Assembly: GCA_014843695.1 (NCBI GenBank)
Contig: CM026400.1
Location: forward strand, 12,293,395-12,357,394
Length of the DNA stretch: 64,000 bases
Direction of reading: 5' to 3'
Origin: Archivesica marissinica
Lineage: Eukaryota; Mollusca; Bivalvia; Venerida; Vesicomyidae
The notes below the pieces were generated by a model, which was given only the letters and a program-made list of their open reading frames with translations, was not told the origin of the DNA and searched no databases. Positions 8,668 through 20,712 of this stretch are shown here, piece by piece. Numbering within the stretch: the stretch's first letter is position 1; each line of letters begins with the position of its first letter. A program made the translations under genes and the position numbers.

Positions 8668-9960
8668 TCAACATAACCTCGTTGACGGAGGTAACACACA
8701 AATAAACGAAGACTTCAACATAACCTCATTGACGGAGATAACAAACAAATAAACGAAGACTTCAACATAACCTCATTGACGGAGATAACACACAAATAAA
8801 CGAAGACATCAACATAACCTCATTGACGGAGATAACAAACAAATAAACGAAAACTTCAACATAATCTCGTTGACGGAGGTAAAACACAAATAAATGAAGA
8901 CTTCAACATAACCTCGTTGACGGAGGTAACACACAAATAAACGAAGACTTCAACATAATATCATTGACGGAGGTAACACACAAATAAACGAAGACTTCAA
9001 CATAGTCTCATTGACGGAGGTAACACACAAATAAACGAAGACTTCAACATAACCTCATTGACGGAGATAACACACAAATAAACGAAGACTTCAACATAAC
9101 CTCATTGACGGAGATAACACACAAATAAACGAAGACTTCAACATAACCTCATTGACGGAGATAACACACAAATAAACGAAGACTTCAACATAACCTCATT
9201 GACGGAGATAACAACAAATAAACGAAACTTCAACATAACCTCTTGACGGAGAACACACAAATAAACGAAGACTTCAACATAACCTCATTGACGGAGATAA
9301 AACCCAAATAAACGAAGACTTCAACATAACCTCATTGACGGAGATAACACACAAATAAACGAAGACTTCAACATAACCTCATTGACGGAGATAACACACA
9401 AATAAACGAAGACTTCAACATAACCTAGTTGACGGAGGTAACACACAAATAAACGAAGACTTCAACATAACCTCATTGACGGAGGTAACACACAAATAAA
9501 CGAAGACTTCAACATAACCTCATTGACGGAGGTAACACACACATAAACGAAGACTTCAACATAACCTCATTGACGGAGGTAACACACAAATAAACGAAGA
9601 CTTCAACATAATCTCATTGAGGGAGGTAACACACAAATAAACGAAGACTTCAACATAATCTCATTGACGGAGGTAACACACAAATAAACGAAGACTTCAA
9701 CATAACCTCGTTGACGGAGGTAACACACAAATAAACGAAGATTTCAACATAATCTCATTGACGGAGGTAACACACAAATAAATGAAGACTTCAACATAAC
9801 CTCGTTGACGGAGGTAACACACAAATAAACGAAGACTTCAACATAACCTCATTGACGGAGGTAACACACAAATAAACGAAGACTTCAACATAACCTCATT
9901 GACGGAGGTAACACACAAATAAACGAAGACTTCAACATAACCTCATTGACGGAGGTAACA
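8665..9960. repeat. Minisatellite, 47-bp unit, about 27 copies
   Basis: ACTTCAACATAACCTCATTG followed by ACGGAGATAACACACAAATA and AACGAAG repeats every 47 bp. Variation is mostly CTCATT/CTCGTT and GGAGATAA/GGAGGTAA. A short patch near 9205-9250 has several single-base losses, unlike the rest. Confidence 0.97.
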
Positions 9961-12304
9961 CGTGCAGAAAGAAGTACCTCTTGTAGAAAGAAGTACCTCT
10001 CGTAGAAAGTAGTGCAGAAAGAAGTGCCTCTTGTAGAAAGAAAAAAGTGCAGAAAGAATTGCCTCTTGTAGAAAGAAAGACGTGTAGAAAGAAGTACCTC
10101 TTGTAGAAAGTAGTGCAGAAAGAAATGCCTCTTGTAGAAAGAAAAAAGTGCAGAAAGAAGTGCCTCTTGTAGAATGAAGTGCAGAAAGAAGTGCCTCTTG
10201 TAGAAAATAGTGCAGAAAGAAGTGCCTCTTGTAGAATAAAGTTCCTCTTGTAGAAATAAGTGCAGAATGAAGTGCCTCTTGTAGAAAGAAGTGCAATAAG
10301 AGGTGTCTCTTGTAGAATGAAGTGCCTCTTGTAGAAAGAAATCCAGAAAGAAGTGTCTCTCGTAGAAAGAAGTGTAGACAGTAGTGCCTCTTGTAGAAAG
10401 AAGTGTGGAAAGACGTGCCTCTTGTAGAAAGAAGTGCCTCTTATAGAAATAAGTGCAGAATGAAGTGCCTCTTGTAGAAAGAAGTGCAAAAAGAAGTGCC
10501 TCTTGTAGAAAGAAGTGCCTCTTGTAGAAAGAAATCCAGAAAGAAATGTCTCTTGTAGACAGAAGCGCAGAAAGAAGTGTCTCTCGTAGAAAGAAGTGTA
10601 GAAAGAAGTGCCTCTTGTAGTAAGACGTGTGGAAAGAAGTGCCTCTTGTAGAAAGAAGTGCATCTTGTAGAAAGAAGTGTAGAAAGAAGTGCCTCTTGTA
10701 GAAAGAAGTGCCTCTTGTAGAAAGAAGTGTAGAAAGAAGTGCCTCTTGTAGTAAGGAGTGTAGAAATAAGTGCCTCTTGTAGAAAGAAGTGTGGAAAGAC
10801 GTCCCTCTTGTAGAAAGAGGTTCCTCTTATAGAAATAAGTGCAGAATGAAGTGCCTCTTGTAGAAAGAAGTGTAGAAAGAAGTGCCTCTTATAGAAAGAA
10901 GTGTAGAAAGAAGTGCCTCTTGTAGAAAGAACTGCAAAAAGAAGTGCCTCTTGTAGAAAGAAGTGCCTCTTGTAGAATGAAATCCAGAAAGAAGTGCCTC
11001 TTATAGAAAGAAGTGTAGAAAGAAGTGCCTCTTGTAGAAAGAAGTGTAGAAATAAGTGCCTCTTATAGAAAGAAGTGTAGAAAGAAGTGCCTCTTATAGA
11101 AAGAAGTGTAGAAAGAAGTGCCTCTTATAGAAAGAAGTGTAGAAAGAAGTGCCTCTTATAGAAAGAAGTGTAGAAAGAAGTGCCTCTTGTAAAAAGAAGT
11201 TCCTCTTGTAGAAAGAAGTGCCTCTTGTAGAAAGAAGTGCTTCTTGTAGAAAGAAGTGCCTCTTGTAGAAAGAAGTGCCTCTTGTAGAAAGAAGTGCTTC
11301 TTGTAGAAAGAAGTGCCTCTTGTAGAAAGAAGTGCCTCTTGTAGAAAGAAGTGCCTCTTGTAGAAAGACGTGCCTCTTGTAGAAAGAAGTGCCTCTTGTA
11401 GAAAGAAGTGCTTCTTGTAGAAAGAAGTGCAGAAAGAAGTGCCTCTTGTAGAAAGAAGTGCCTCTTGTAGAAAGAAGTGCAGAAAGGAGTGTCTCTTGTA
11501 GAAAGAAGTGCAGAAAGAGGTGTCTCTTGTAGAAGGAACTGTAGAAAGAAGTGCCTCTTGTAGAAAGAAGTGTAGAAATAAGTGCCTCTTATAGAAAGAA
11601 GTGTAGAAAGAAGTGCCTCTTATAGAAAGAAGTGTAGAAAGAAGTGCCTCTTATAGAAAGAAGTGTAGAAAGAAGTGCCTCTTATAGAAAGAAATGTAGA
11701 AAGAAGTGCCTCTTGTAAAAAGAAGTTCCTCTTGTAGAAAGAAGTGCCTCTTGTAGAAAGAAGTGCTTCTTGTAGAAAGAAGTGCCTCTTGTAGAAAGAA
11801 GTGCCTCTTGTAGAAAGACGTGCCTCTTGTAGAAAGAAGTGCCTATTGTAGAAAGAAGTGCTTCTTGTAGAAAGAAGTGCAGAAAGAAGTGCCTCTTGTA
11901 GAAAGAAGTGCCTCTTGTAGAAAGAAGTGCAGAAAGGAGTGTCTCTTGTAGAAAGAAGTGCAGAAAGAGGTGTCTCTTGTAGAAGGAACTGTAGAAAGAA
12001 GTGCCTCTTGTAGAAAGAAGTTCCCTTTGTAGAAAGAAGTTTCTCTTGTAGAAATAAGTGTAGAAAGACGTGCCTCTTATAGAAAGAAGTGCCTCTTGTA
12101 GAAAGAAGTGTCTCTTGTAGAAAGAAGAAAGAAGTGGCTCTTGTAGCAAGAAGTGCATCTTGTAGAAAGAAGTGCAGAAAGAAATGTCTCTTGTAGAAAG
12201 AAGTGTAGAAAGACGTGCCTCTTGTAGAAAGAAGTGCCTCTTGTAGAAAGACGTGCCTCTTGTAGAAAGAAGTGCCTCTTGTAGAAAGAATTGCCTCTTG
12301 TAGA
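9961..12304. repeat. Mixed minisatellite, 19-bp and 12-bp units, about 2.3 kb
   Basis: The long unit is TGCCTCTTGTAGAAAGAAG (19 bp). The short unit TGTAGAAAGAAG (12 bp) is the long unit without seven internal bases (CCTCTTG, removed after TG). The two alternate irregularly. A block at about 11,030-11,560 is repeated at 11,560-12,010 with an internal loss of 76 bp, equal to four long units. Because 19 is 1 modulo 3, the minus strand reads as one cyclic 19-residue peptide in every frame (LLSTRGTSFYKRHFFLQEA), so frames of over 200 codons here are not genes. Confidence 0.97.
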
Positions 12305-12494
12305 CAGCGCTATGCCAATACACCTAAAACTTACATTGAGTAGGTATATAAATCATACCAAAGCATATCTGTGCAACATTTGTTAGCGGTACCTTCCGTA
12401 AAACGCATCATTATTCGTCTAGACATTGAACAACTTATATATAATATATAATCAATGTCATTATTGAGCAATTAAATGTTCTTTTAGTAGTTTA

Positions 12495-12720
12495 TACAGA
12501 TGTATTTTAGATCGATTGCGAAACAAGTTGTTACAACTTACAGTAATAACTCTCAGAGACCACATTCCTGGTGGAATCCATCGCCACGAGGGAGAGAGAA
12601 GAGGAAATGTGGAATTGAAATGCCTTGCCTAAGGACCCAATCGTAACGGTTTCCGCGGGACTCGTGCCTTTCGCACCTGAAGCGAACGCGCTACCACGGC
12701 GCCATCACGATTTCCACATA
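12495..12720 (-). mobile_element. SINE-B, near full-length
   Basis: Minus orientation. The tail ATCGATTGCGAAACAAGTTG is at the low-coordinate end, then GGTGGAATCCATCGCCACGA, TGCCTTGCCTAAGGACCC, and a tRNA-like head around CACCTGAAGCGAACGCGCTA. The tail keeps the AAGTT...AACTT stem. Confidence 0.8.
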
Positions 12721-12721
12721 T

Positions 12722-12830
12722 TTAAATGCCTTGCCTAATGGCACAAACGTAACGGCTCCAGCGGGGTTCGAACTCCGGACATTTCACACATGAAGAGACC
12801 GCTCTACCACGGCGCTATTACGACGTATAA
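12722..12830 (-). mobile_element. SINE-B head, truncated second copy in tandem
   Basis: AAATGCCTTGCCTAATGGCA, the B-box region GGGGTTCGAACTCCGG and CGCTCTACCACGGCGCTATT repeat the 5' half of SINE-B directly beside the fuller copy. The 3' half is absent. Confidence 0.75.
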
Positions 12831-12937
12831 TAGGTAACAAATGTTCTTTTACTGAGCTTCAATGAGGTATTAATGTTGATTACACCTAATTTGCATAAAT
12901 ACAGAAGGTATGTTTTTATATGTTTGTGAAACGCATC

Positions 12938-13160
12938 TCTATTTTAGCTCGATTGTGAAACAAGTTCTTTCAACTTATATTAATCACTCTCGAGACCTCA
13001 TTCATGATGGAATCCATCGCCATGAAGGAGAGAGAAGAGGTAATGTGGGATTTGAATGCCTTGCCTAAGTGCACAATCGTAACGGCTCCAGTTGGGCTCG
13101 AACTCCGGATCTTTCGCACCTGAAGCGAACGCGCATCCACTGCACTATTACGACTTCCGT
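12938..13160 (-). mobile_element. SINE-B, near full-length
   Basis: Minus orientation with tail (TTTTAGCTCGATTGTGAAAC), body (TGATGGAATCCATCGCCATG, TTGCCTAAGTGCACAATCG), B-box region (GGGCTCGAACTCCGG) and head (AAGCGAACGCGCATCCACTG). Confidence 0.85.
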
Positions 13161-13261
13161 GCATCTATATTAGAATAATAAACATGCATTTCTAACTAAG
13201 TAATATGTTTATTAAGCTGTTTGATATTCGGAAATGTAAGACAATTTCCAATCACGGGTTT

Positions 13262-13512
13262 GGCTGTCCGATTAGTGGAGTTGTTAGAGCGCTCGCTTCT
13301 CACCAATGTAACCCGGGTTTGATCCTCGGACAGGGAAGTATGTGAGATGGTACGGTGGTCGCCTGATCGGACAGGTGGGTTTTCTCCGAGAACTCCGGTT
13401 TCCTCCAACACGAATGACCACAATTACGCTTTCATCCACGCCAACGAGAGTGGCTATATATAAGTTGTTAGAACTTGCTTCGCAATCGTTGTTAAATAAA
13501 TAAAGTTGAAAC
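13262..13512 (+). mobile_element. SINE-A, full-length-looking
   Basis: The head is CCGATTAGTGGAGTTGTTAG, the B-box region CCCGGGTTTGATCC, the central part AACTCCGGTTTCCTCC, and the 3' part GCCAACGAGAGTGG followed by a stem-loop AAGTT-GTTAG-AACTT, CGCAATCGTTG and AATAAATAAAGTT. This is the clearest 3' end in the window. Confidence 0.88.
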
Positions 13513-13623
13513 TAACCACGTGGTTTGTGTGTGGTTCTTGAAATATGCTCGTGCTATCACATATAAAAACGCTTCCTGTTTTTTAATCATATTTTATTTG
13601 CTAGTTTATATATACATTGCATA

Positions 13624-13826
13624 TAGTCTACATCCATTATGTCGAATTCCGTCGGACCGAGCAAAATACTTCGACTTATAACCGAAGTTTGACTTAACGA
13701 AATTCAATATAAACGGAGCCCTTTATAATATTATGTAAAATGAGTGTCTGAAACGGGACTTTGATCAGACTTCGAGATAACCGGAGATTTCGACATAACC
13801 GACTTTGACATAACGGATGTAGACTG
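13624..13826. mobile_element. 203-bp MITE with ~22-bp TIRs and TA target duplication
   Basis: The left end TAGTCTACATCCATTATGTC is the near-exact inverse of the right end GACATAACGGATGTAGACTG. TA flanks both sides (13622-13623 and 13827-13828). A CAG(T)-type end with TA duplication fits the Tc1/mariner/pogo superfamily; there is no coding capacity. Subterminal CGACTTATAACCGAAG and GATAACCGGAG are further loosely inverted motifs. Confidence 0.65.
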
Positions 13827-13954
13827 TATACACATAACCATGTCAAAGCAAAAAAGAAAACCATAGTCATCGTGCTTTCAACTAGTGGAATAAACAACTT
13901 TTATTTCACTGATAAGATTTCTATAAAATAAACATATTCATTCGCTCATAATGT

Positions 13955-14770
13955 ACATAGGCGTCGGAGCAGCGGCCCCAATATTTTGGCCAGGCCGGCG
14001 GATTTTTTATTTTATACTTGTGGAAGTTGTGTCCGCGGCCCCAATATTTTGGCAAGCCGTGTGTATTTTTATTATATACTTGTGGAATTTGTGTCCGCGG
14101 CCCCACTATTTTGGAAAGCCGTGTGTATTTTTATTTTATACTTGTGGAAGTTGTGTCCGAGGCCCCACTATTTTAGCAAGCCGTGTGTATTTTTATTTTA
14201 TACTTGTGGAAGTTGTGTCCGCGGCCCCAATATTTTGGCAAGCTGTGTGTATTTTTATTTTATACTTGTGGAAGTTGTGTCCGCGGCCCCACTATTTTGG
14301 CAAGCCGTGTGTATTTTTATTTTATACTTGTGGAAGTTGTGTCCGCGGCCCTACTATTTTGGCAAGCCGTGTGTATTTTTATTTTATACTTGTGGAAGTT
14401 GTGTCCGCGGCCCCACTATTTTGGCAAGCCGTGTGTATTTTTATTTTATACTTGTGGAAGTTGTGTCCGCGGCCCCAATATTTTGGCAAGCTGTGTGTAT
14501 TTTTATTTTATACTTGTGGAAGTTGTGTCCGCGGCCCTACTATTTTGGCAAGCCGTGTGTATTTTTATGTTATACTTGTGGAAGTTGTGTCCGCGGCCCC
14601 ACTATTTTGGCAAGCCGTGTGTATTTTTATTTTATACTTGTGGAAGTTGTGTCCGCGGCCCCAATATTTTGGCAAGCCGTGTGTATTTTTATTTTATACT
14701 TGTGGAAGTTGTGTCCGCGGCCCCAATATTTTGGCAAGCCGGGTGTATTTTTATTTTATACTTGTGGAAT
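13955..14770. repeat. Minisatellite, 62-bp unit, about 13 copies
   Basis: GTGTCCGCGGCCCCACTATT, then TTGGCAAGCCGTGTGTATTT and TTATTTTATACTTGTGGAA, repeat every 62 bp. The first copy is diverged (GGCGTCGGAGCAGCGG). Since 62 is 2 modulo 3 and the plus strand lacks stops, all three frames cycle through one 62-residue peptide. This explains overlapping plus-strand frames of about 300 codons, none with coding support. Confidence 0.96.
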
Positions 14771-15064
14771 TAATACACAACATTGCAAGTGGCGGCTATG
14801 TAGATCTACTCTGGGTTCCTACGCACTGTACGCAGGGTGGGTAACATGTATCGGGTACCCGTTTATAGAACATACATTTAAGTTTGTTATTAACCATCGT
14901 CATCGGCAAGACGGTCACCGCCAATTGTATTTTTGTAAAATAATATTATAAAATAGCAACACGTATTATAAAAAATAAGTTTACATTTTATGTACAGAAA
15001 CCATTAAAATAGTTTTTTCATGAGCTTGACCCCGGACCTCCTAGCAGACTGAGGCCACTCCGTG

Positions 15065-15105
15065 GCCCTCAAAATCCGCGGTCCCAATGTCTTCTGGCTT
15101 CCGAC
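15065..15105. repeat. Diverged single unit resembling the 62-bp minisatellite
   Basis: AAATCCGCGGTCCCAATGTC followed by TTCTGGCTTCC parallels GTCCGCGGCCCCAATATTTT and GGCAAGCC in the array about 300 bp upstream. It may be an ancestral or decayed unit. Confidence 0.4.
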
Positions 15106-15129
15106 ACGTTAGTGAATTTATTAATAGTT

Positions 15130-15185
15130 GGAAATACAAAACGGAAATGGATTAAACAGAAAGCTTAAAGCTGATTGAGAATATC
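15130..15185 (+). repeat. Dispersed repeat fragment, also found inside the 34-bp array
   Basis: ATACAAAACGGAAATGGATT then AGAAAGCTTAAAGCTGATTG matches the interruption of the 34-bp array near 26,428-26,485. Confidence 0.6.
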
Positions 15186-16074
15186 TCAATTATAGGTCAT
15201 GTGTGTACGTTATTATTAGCCTGAGTTACAGTCTAGTCCAGATTTTTCACTTTTTAACTTCTGGCAAAATGACATGATCAGAAACTCAATACAACCTAAT
15301 TAATACTCTCGATGTTAAAATATACTTATTTAACTGACCAGGCAAAATATATCGACGCCTATTCCCAGGCTACGTTATTACGTATGGCGATAGATTAACT
15401 GGAATGACGTCATTCCTGTGCAGTTTCCGGTAAATCAGTAAAACACGTTAATTGATAATTAAAGGTAATTAAGCGTTTGCTAAAGAAATTACCATTAATA
15501 AATGTTCTTGGAAATCAATAATAATTATAAATAAATAAATCAATACATATACATGAAAATATAATGTGTTATTGCATTGATAACAAACAATGAAATATCA
15601 CATTTTATCCACACAGCTGTTCTCTGTACCATTGCTAAACATAACACATCCTCGAGTTATGCTATGCTTTCCAATGACAATATGAAATAAAACAAGATAT
15701 GTTGGTTCCTGGCTGAACAGGAAATTCGCAGTGTCAGTTCTAAGCATAACAATGGTTTTTGTTACATAGTCTAACTGCAACAATACTTCTGCCAAGCAAG
15801 CCACGTGTACAAGCAATATCTGCACAGTTTCTCGAACATGTGAGTTTAATTCAATTTCCAAGTTGCATTAACTACCACACTGCATAGTTTCTTGGCCGAT
15901 GCAAGTATCTTAGGAATCTTCCTGTTCACTTATCATTTTATTGCAATAACATAAGTTTTGCATAAGAAACAGACAGCATCGTAGTGTATAAAAAATCTCC
16001 ACTAAAACCTAAGCTCTCAGTTTCCGACGCAGTAATCTCGTCTGGTAAATTAGATGTGCACCAATATATTCAGT

Positions 16075-16205
16075 TTATACAAATTTATTTTAGCTCGATT
16101 GCGAAACAAGTTCTTTCAACTTATATTAATCACCCTCGAGACCTCATTCCTGATGGAATCCATCGCCATAATGAGAGAGAAGAGGCAACGTGGAACTTAA
16201 ATATA
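16075..16205 (-). mobile_element. SINE-B, 5'-truncated
   Basis: The tail and body are intact (AGCTCGATTGCGAAACAAGT; GATGGAATCCATCGCCATAA; GAGAGAAGAGGCAACGTGG), but the tRNA-like head is missing, as expected from incomplete reverse transcription. Confidence 0.8.
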
Positions 16206-16234
16206 ATTAGAAATGCAACAAATATCTAGTCTCG

Positions 16235-16268
16235 CTACGGACGGACGGACGGACGGAGGGAGGGAGGT
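16235..16268. repeat. GGAC/GGAG tetranucleotide microsatellite
   Basis: Five GGAC repeats are followed by GGAG repeats. Confidence 0.9.
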
Positions 16269-16589
16269 ATGGATGGACCAACATTAAGGTTTATTACCTC
16301 AAATATTTAACACAGAGTGCTAGTAATACGCACATCTACGCGCATGTCTGGAATGTAATAGAATATGCACAGACAATATAAATAGCAGAATCGTTTTAGT
16401 ATAATTATGTTGTTTTGGCATCATAGAACAATTGCTTGTTTTTTCGTGTTTTTATTGGGGGCTTGAAATAGTACGAACAGTTAAGGTACTGTGGTGACTC
16501 TCTAGTTATTATAGGTGAAACCCCTGGGGGCCCATGCATTATTTGATTTGATAATATTGTATTGCTCTATATACATGTATATAACAATA
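16269..16589. other. Non-tandem stretch, no gene seen
   Basis: AT-rich sequence leading into the 59-bp array. I see no coding or repeat structure. Confidence 0.4.
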
Positions 16590-17588
16590 ACAATCGAATA
16601 ACCGATACATAATTAGCAAATGGGTTGGGCCACAAGTTCACATGCATTATCTATATATAACCGATACATAATTAGCAAATGGGTTGGGACACAAGTTCAC
16701 ATGCATTATCTATATATAACCGATACATAATTAGCAAATGGGTTGGGACACAAGTTCACATGCATTATCTATATATAACCGATACATAATTAGCAAATGG
16801 GTTGGGACACAAGTTCACATGCATTATCTATATATAACCGATACATAATTAGCAAATGGGTTGGGACACAAGTTCACATGCATTATCTATATATAACCGA
16901 TACATAATTAGCAAATGGGTTGGGACACAAGTTCACATGCATTATCTATATATACCGATACATTGGGTTACAAATTCACATGCATATCTATATAACCGAT
17001 ACATAATTAGCAAATGGGTTGGGACACAAGTTCACATGCATTATCTATATATAACCGATACATAATTAGCAAATGGGTTGGGACACAAGTTCACATGCAT
17101 TATCTATATATAACCGATACATAATTAGCAAATGGGTTGGGACACAAGTTCACATGCATTATCTATATATAACCGATACATAATTAGCAAATGGGTTGGG
17201 ACACAAGTTCACATGCATTATCTATATATAACCGATACATAATTAGCAAATGGGTTGGGACACAAGTTCACATGCATTATCTATATATAACCGATACATA
17301 ATTAGCAAATGGGTTGGGACACAAGTTCACATGCATTATCTATATATAACCGATACATAATTAGCAAATGGGTTGGGACGCAAGTTCACATGCATTATCT
17401 ATATATAGCCGATACATAATTAGCAAATGGGTTGGGACACAAGTTCACATGCATTATCTATATATAACCGATACATAATTAGCAAATGGGTTGGGACACA
17501 AGTTCACATGCATTATCTATATATAACCGATACATAATTAGCAAATGGGTTGGGACACAAGTTCACATGCATTATCTATATATAACAG
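16590..17588. repeat. Minisatellite, 59-bp unit, about 17 copies
   Basis: AACCGATACATAATTAGCAA, then ATGGGTTGGGACACAAGTTC and ACATGCATTATCTATATAT, repeat every 59 bp with almost no variation. One unit near 16,955-16,995 is damaged (missing AATTAGCAAATG and single bases). Confidence 0.97.
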
Positions 17589-17682
17589 TATCTCAGACAT
17601 GCACTAACACCCGGGTAGAACCACCGACCTTCCGCGAGCCAGCTGGATAGCTTCCTCACTTGCAATAATTCGATACCCCCCA

Positions 17683-20600
17683 GTGAGGTTCGTACCTACA
17701 GTAGTGAGGTTCGTACATACAGTAGTTAGGAGTAGTGAGGTTCGTACCTACAGTAGTGAGGTTCGTACATACAGTAGTTAGGAGTAGTGAGGTTCGTACC
17801 TACAATAGTGAGGAGTAGTGAGGTTCGTACCTACAATAGTGAGGAGTAGTGAGGTTCGTACCTACAGTAGTGAGGAGTAGTGAGGTTCGTACCTACAGTA
17901 GTGATGTTCGTACCTACAGTAGTGACGAGTAGTGAGGTTCGTACCTACAGTAGTGAGGAGTAGTGAGGTTCGTACCTACAGTAGTGATGTTCGTACCTAC
18001 AGTAGTGAGGAGTAGTGAGGTTCGTACCTAAGGTAGTGAGGAGTAGTGATGTTCGTACCTACAATAGTGAGGTTCGTACCTACAGTAGTGAGGTTCGTAC
18101 CTACAGTAGTGATGTTCGTACCTACAGTAGTGATGTTCGTACCTACAGTAGTGAGGTTCGTACCTACAGTAGTGAGGTTCGTACCTACAGTAGTGAGGTT
18201 CGTACCTACAGTAGTGAGGAGTAGTGAGGTTCGTACCTACAGTAGTGAGGAGTAGTGATGTTCGTACCTACAGTAGTGACGAGTAGTGAGGTTCGTACAT
18301 ACAGTAGTGAGGAGTAGTGATGTTCGTACCTACAGTAGTGAGGAGTAGTGAGGTTCGTACCTACAGTAGTGAGGTTCGTACCTACAGTAGTGACGAGTAG
18401 TGAGGTTCGTACCTACAGTAGTGAGGAGTAGTGAGGTTCGTACCTACAGTAGTGAGGTTCGTACCTACAGTAGTGAGGTTCGTACCTACAGTAGTGATGT
18501 TCGTACCTACAGTAGTGATGTTCGTACCTACAGTAGTGAGGTTCGTACCTACAGTAGTGAGGTTCGTACCTACAGTAGTGAGGAGTAGTGAGGTTAGTAC
18601 CTACAGTAGTGAGGAGTAGTGATGTTCGTACCTACAGTAGTGACGATTAGTGAGGTTCGTACCTACAGTAGTGAGGAGTAGTGAGGTTCGTACATACAGT
18701 AGTGATGTTCGCACATACAGTAGTGAGGTTCGTACATACAGTAGTGATGTTCGTACCTACAGTAGTGAGGAGTAGTGAGGTTCGTACATACAGTAGTGAT
18801 GAGTAGTGAGGTTCGTACCTACAGTAGAGTGATGAGTAGTGAGGTTCGTACATACAGTAGTGAGGAGTAGTGAGGTTCGTACATACAGTAGTGATGTTCG
18901 TACCTACATTAGTGAGGAGTAGTGAGGTTCGTACCTACAGTAGTGATGAGTAGTGAGGTTCGTACATACAGTAGTGATGAGTAGTGAGGTTCGTACATAC
19001 AGTAGTGATGAGTAGTGAGGTTCGTACCTACAGTAGTGAGGAATAGTGAGGTTCGTACATACAGTAGTGATGAGTAGTGAGGTTCGTACCTACATTAGTG
19101 AGGAGTAGTGAGGTTCGTACCTACAGTAGTGAGGAGTAGTGAGGTTCGTACCTGCAGTAGTGATGAGTAGTGAGGTTCGTACATACAGTAGTGATGAGTA
19201 GTGAGGTTCGTACCTACAGTAGTGAGGAGTAGTGAGGTTCGTACCTACAGTAGTGAGGAGTAGTGAGGTTCGTACCTACAGTAGTGAGGTTCTTACCTAC
19301 AGTAGTGACGAGTAGTGAGGTTCGTACCTACAGTAGTGAGGAGTTGTGAGGTTCGTACCTACAGTAGTGAGGAGTAGTGATGTTCGTACCTACAGTAGTG
19401 AGGTTCGTACCTACAGTAGTGATGTTCGTACCTACAGTAGTGATGAGTAGTGAGGTTCGTACATACAGTAGTGATGAGTAGTGCGGTTCGTACCTACAGT
19501 AGTGACGAATAGTGAGGTTCGTACCTACAGTAGTGACGAGTAGTGAGGTTCGTACCTACAGTAGTGAGGTTCGTACCTACAGTAGTGAGGAGTAGTGAGG
19601 TTCGTACCTACAGTAGTGAGGAGTAGTGAGGTTCGTACCTACAGTAGTGAGGAGTAGTGAGGTTCGTACCTACAGTAGTGAGGTTCGTACCTACAGTAGT
19701 GAGGAGTAGTGATGTTCGTACCTACAGTAGTGACGAGTAGTGAGGTTCGTACCTACAGTAGTGAGGAGTAGTGATGTTCGTACCTACAGTAGTGAGGAGT
19801 AGTGAGGTTCGTACCTACATTAGTGATGTTCGTACCTACAGTAGTGAGTAGTAGTGAGGTTCGTACCTACGGTAGTGAGGAGTAGTGATGTTCGTACCTA
19901 CAGTAGTGAGGTTCGTACCTACAGTAGTGAGGTTCGTACCTACAGTAGTGAGGTTCGTACCTACAGTAGTGATGTTCGTACATACAGTAGTGAGGTTCGT
20001 ACCTACAGTAGTGAGGTTCGTACCTACAGTAGTGAGGAGTAGTGAGGTTCGTACCTACAGTAGTGAGGAGTAGTGTTGTTCGTACCTACAGTAGTGACGA
20101 GTAGTGAGGTTCGTACATACAGTAGTGAGGAGTAGTGATGTTCGTACCTACAGTAGTGAGGAGTAGTGAGGTTCGTACCTACAGTAGTGAGGTTCGTACC
20201 TACAGTAGTGAGGTTCGTACCTACAGTAGTGAGGTTCGTACATACAGTAGTGTTGTTCGTACCTACAATAGTGAGGAGTAGTGATGTTCGTACCTACAGT
20301 AGTGAGGAGTAGTGAGGTTCGTACATACAGTAGTGATGAGTAGTGAGGTTCGTACCTACAGTGGTGATGAGTAGTGAGGCTCGTACATACAGTAGTGATG
20401 CGTAGTGAGGTTCGTACATACAGTAGTGATGAGTAGTGAGGTTCGTACATACAGTAGTGATGAGTAGTGAGGTTCGTACATACAGTAGTGATGAGTAGTG
20501 AGGTTCGTACCTACAGTAGTGATGAGTAGTGAGGTTCGTACATACAGTAGTGAGGAGTAGTGAGGTTCGTACATACAGTAGTGATGTTCGTACATACAGT

Positions 20601-20712
20601 AGTGAGGTTCGTACCTACAGTAGTGAGGAGTAGTGAGGTTCGTACCTACAGTAGTGAGGAATAGTGAGGTTCGTACCTACAGTAGTGAGGAATAGTGAGG
20701 TTCGTACATACA
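17683..20712. repeat. Mixed minisatellite, 21-bp and 31-bp units (block copy 1), about 3 kb
   Basis: The 21-bp unit is GTGAGGTTCGTACCTACAGT plus A. The 31-bp unit adds GTGAGGAGTA (10 bp) in front. Variants are GTACATAC for GTACCTAC and GATG, GACG or GAGG at the start. The last ~350 bp match 49,880-50,236 almost exactly. Short plus frames (VRTYSSE repeats) and minus frames are by-products. Confidence 0.97.

Larger units (their letters stand above)
14771..16074. other. Low-copy stretch, no supported gene
   Basis: A minus-strand open frame at 15861-15598 (87 codons, starting MEIELNSHVRETVQILLVHV) has normal composition but no recognisable domain or splice sites, so I leave it unassigned. Two repeat relics sit at 15,065-15,105 and 15,117-15,185. 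The rest shows nothing. Confidence 0.4.

Noticed and set aside
9932..12323. Minus-strand frames of 117-243 codons with FYKRHFFLQEALLSTRG repeats
   Set aside because: By-product of the 19/12-bp array.
13951..14951. Plus-strand frames of about 200-320 codons with YFYFILVEVVSAAP repeats
   Set aside because: Same effect in the 62-bp minisatellite; three overlapping frames encode the same cycle.
15598..15861. 87-codon minus-strand frame as a gene
   Set aside because: No recognisable domain, splice context or second copy; kept only as a note.
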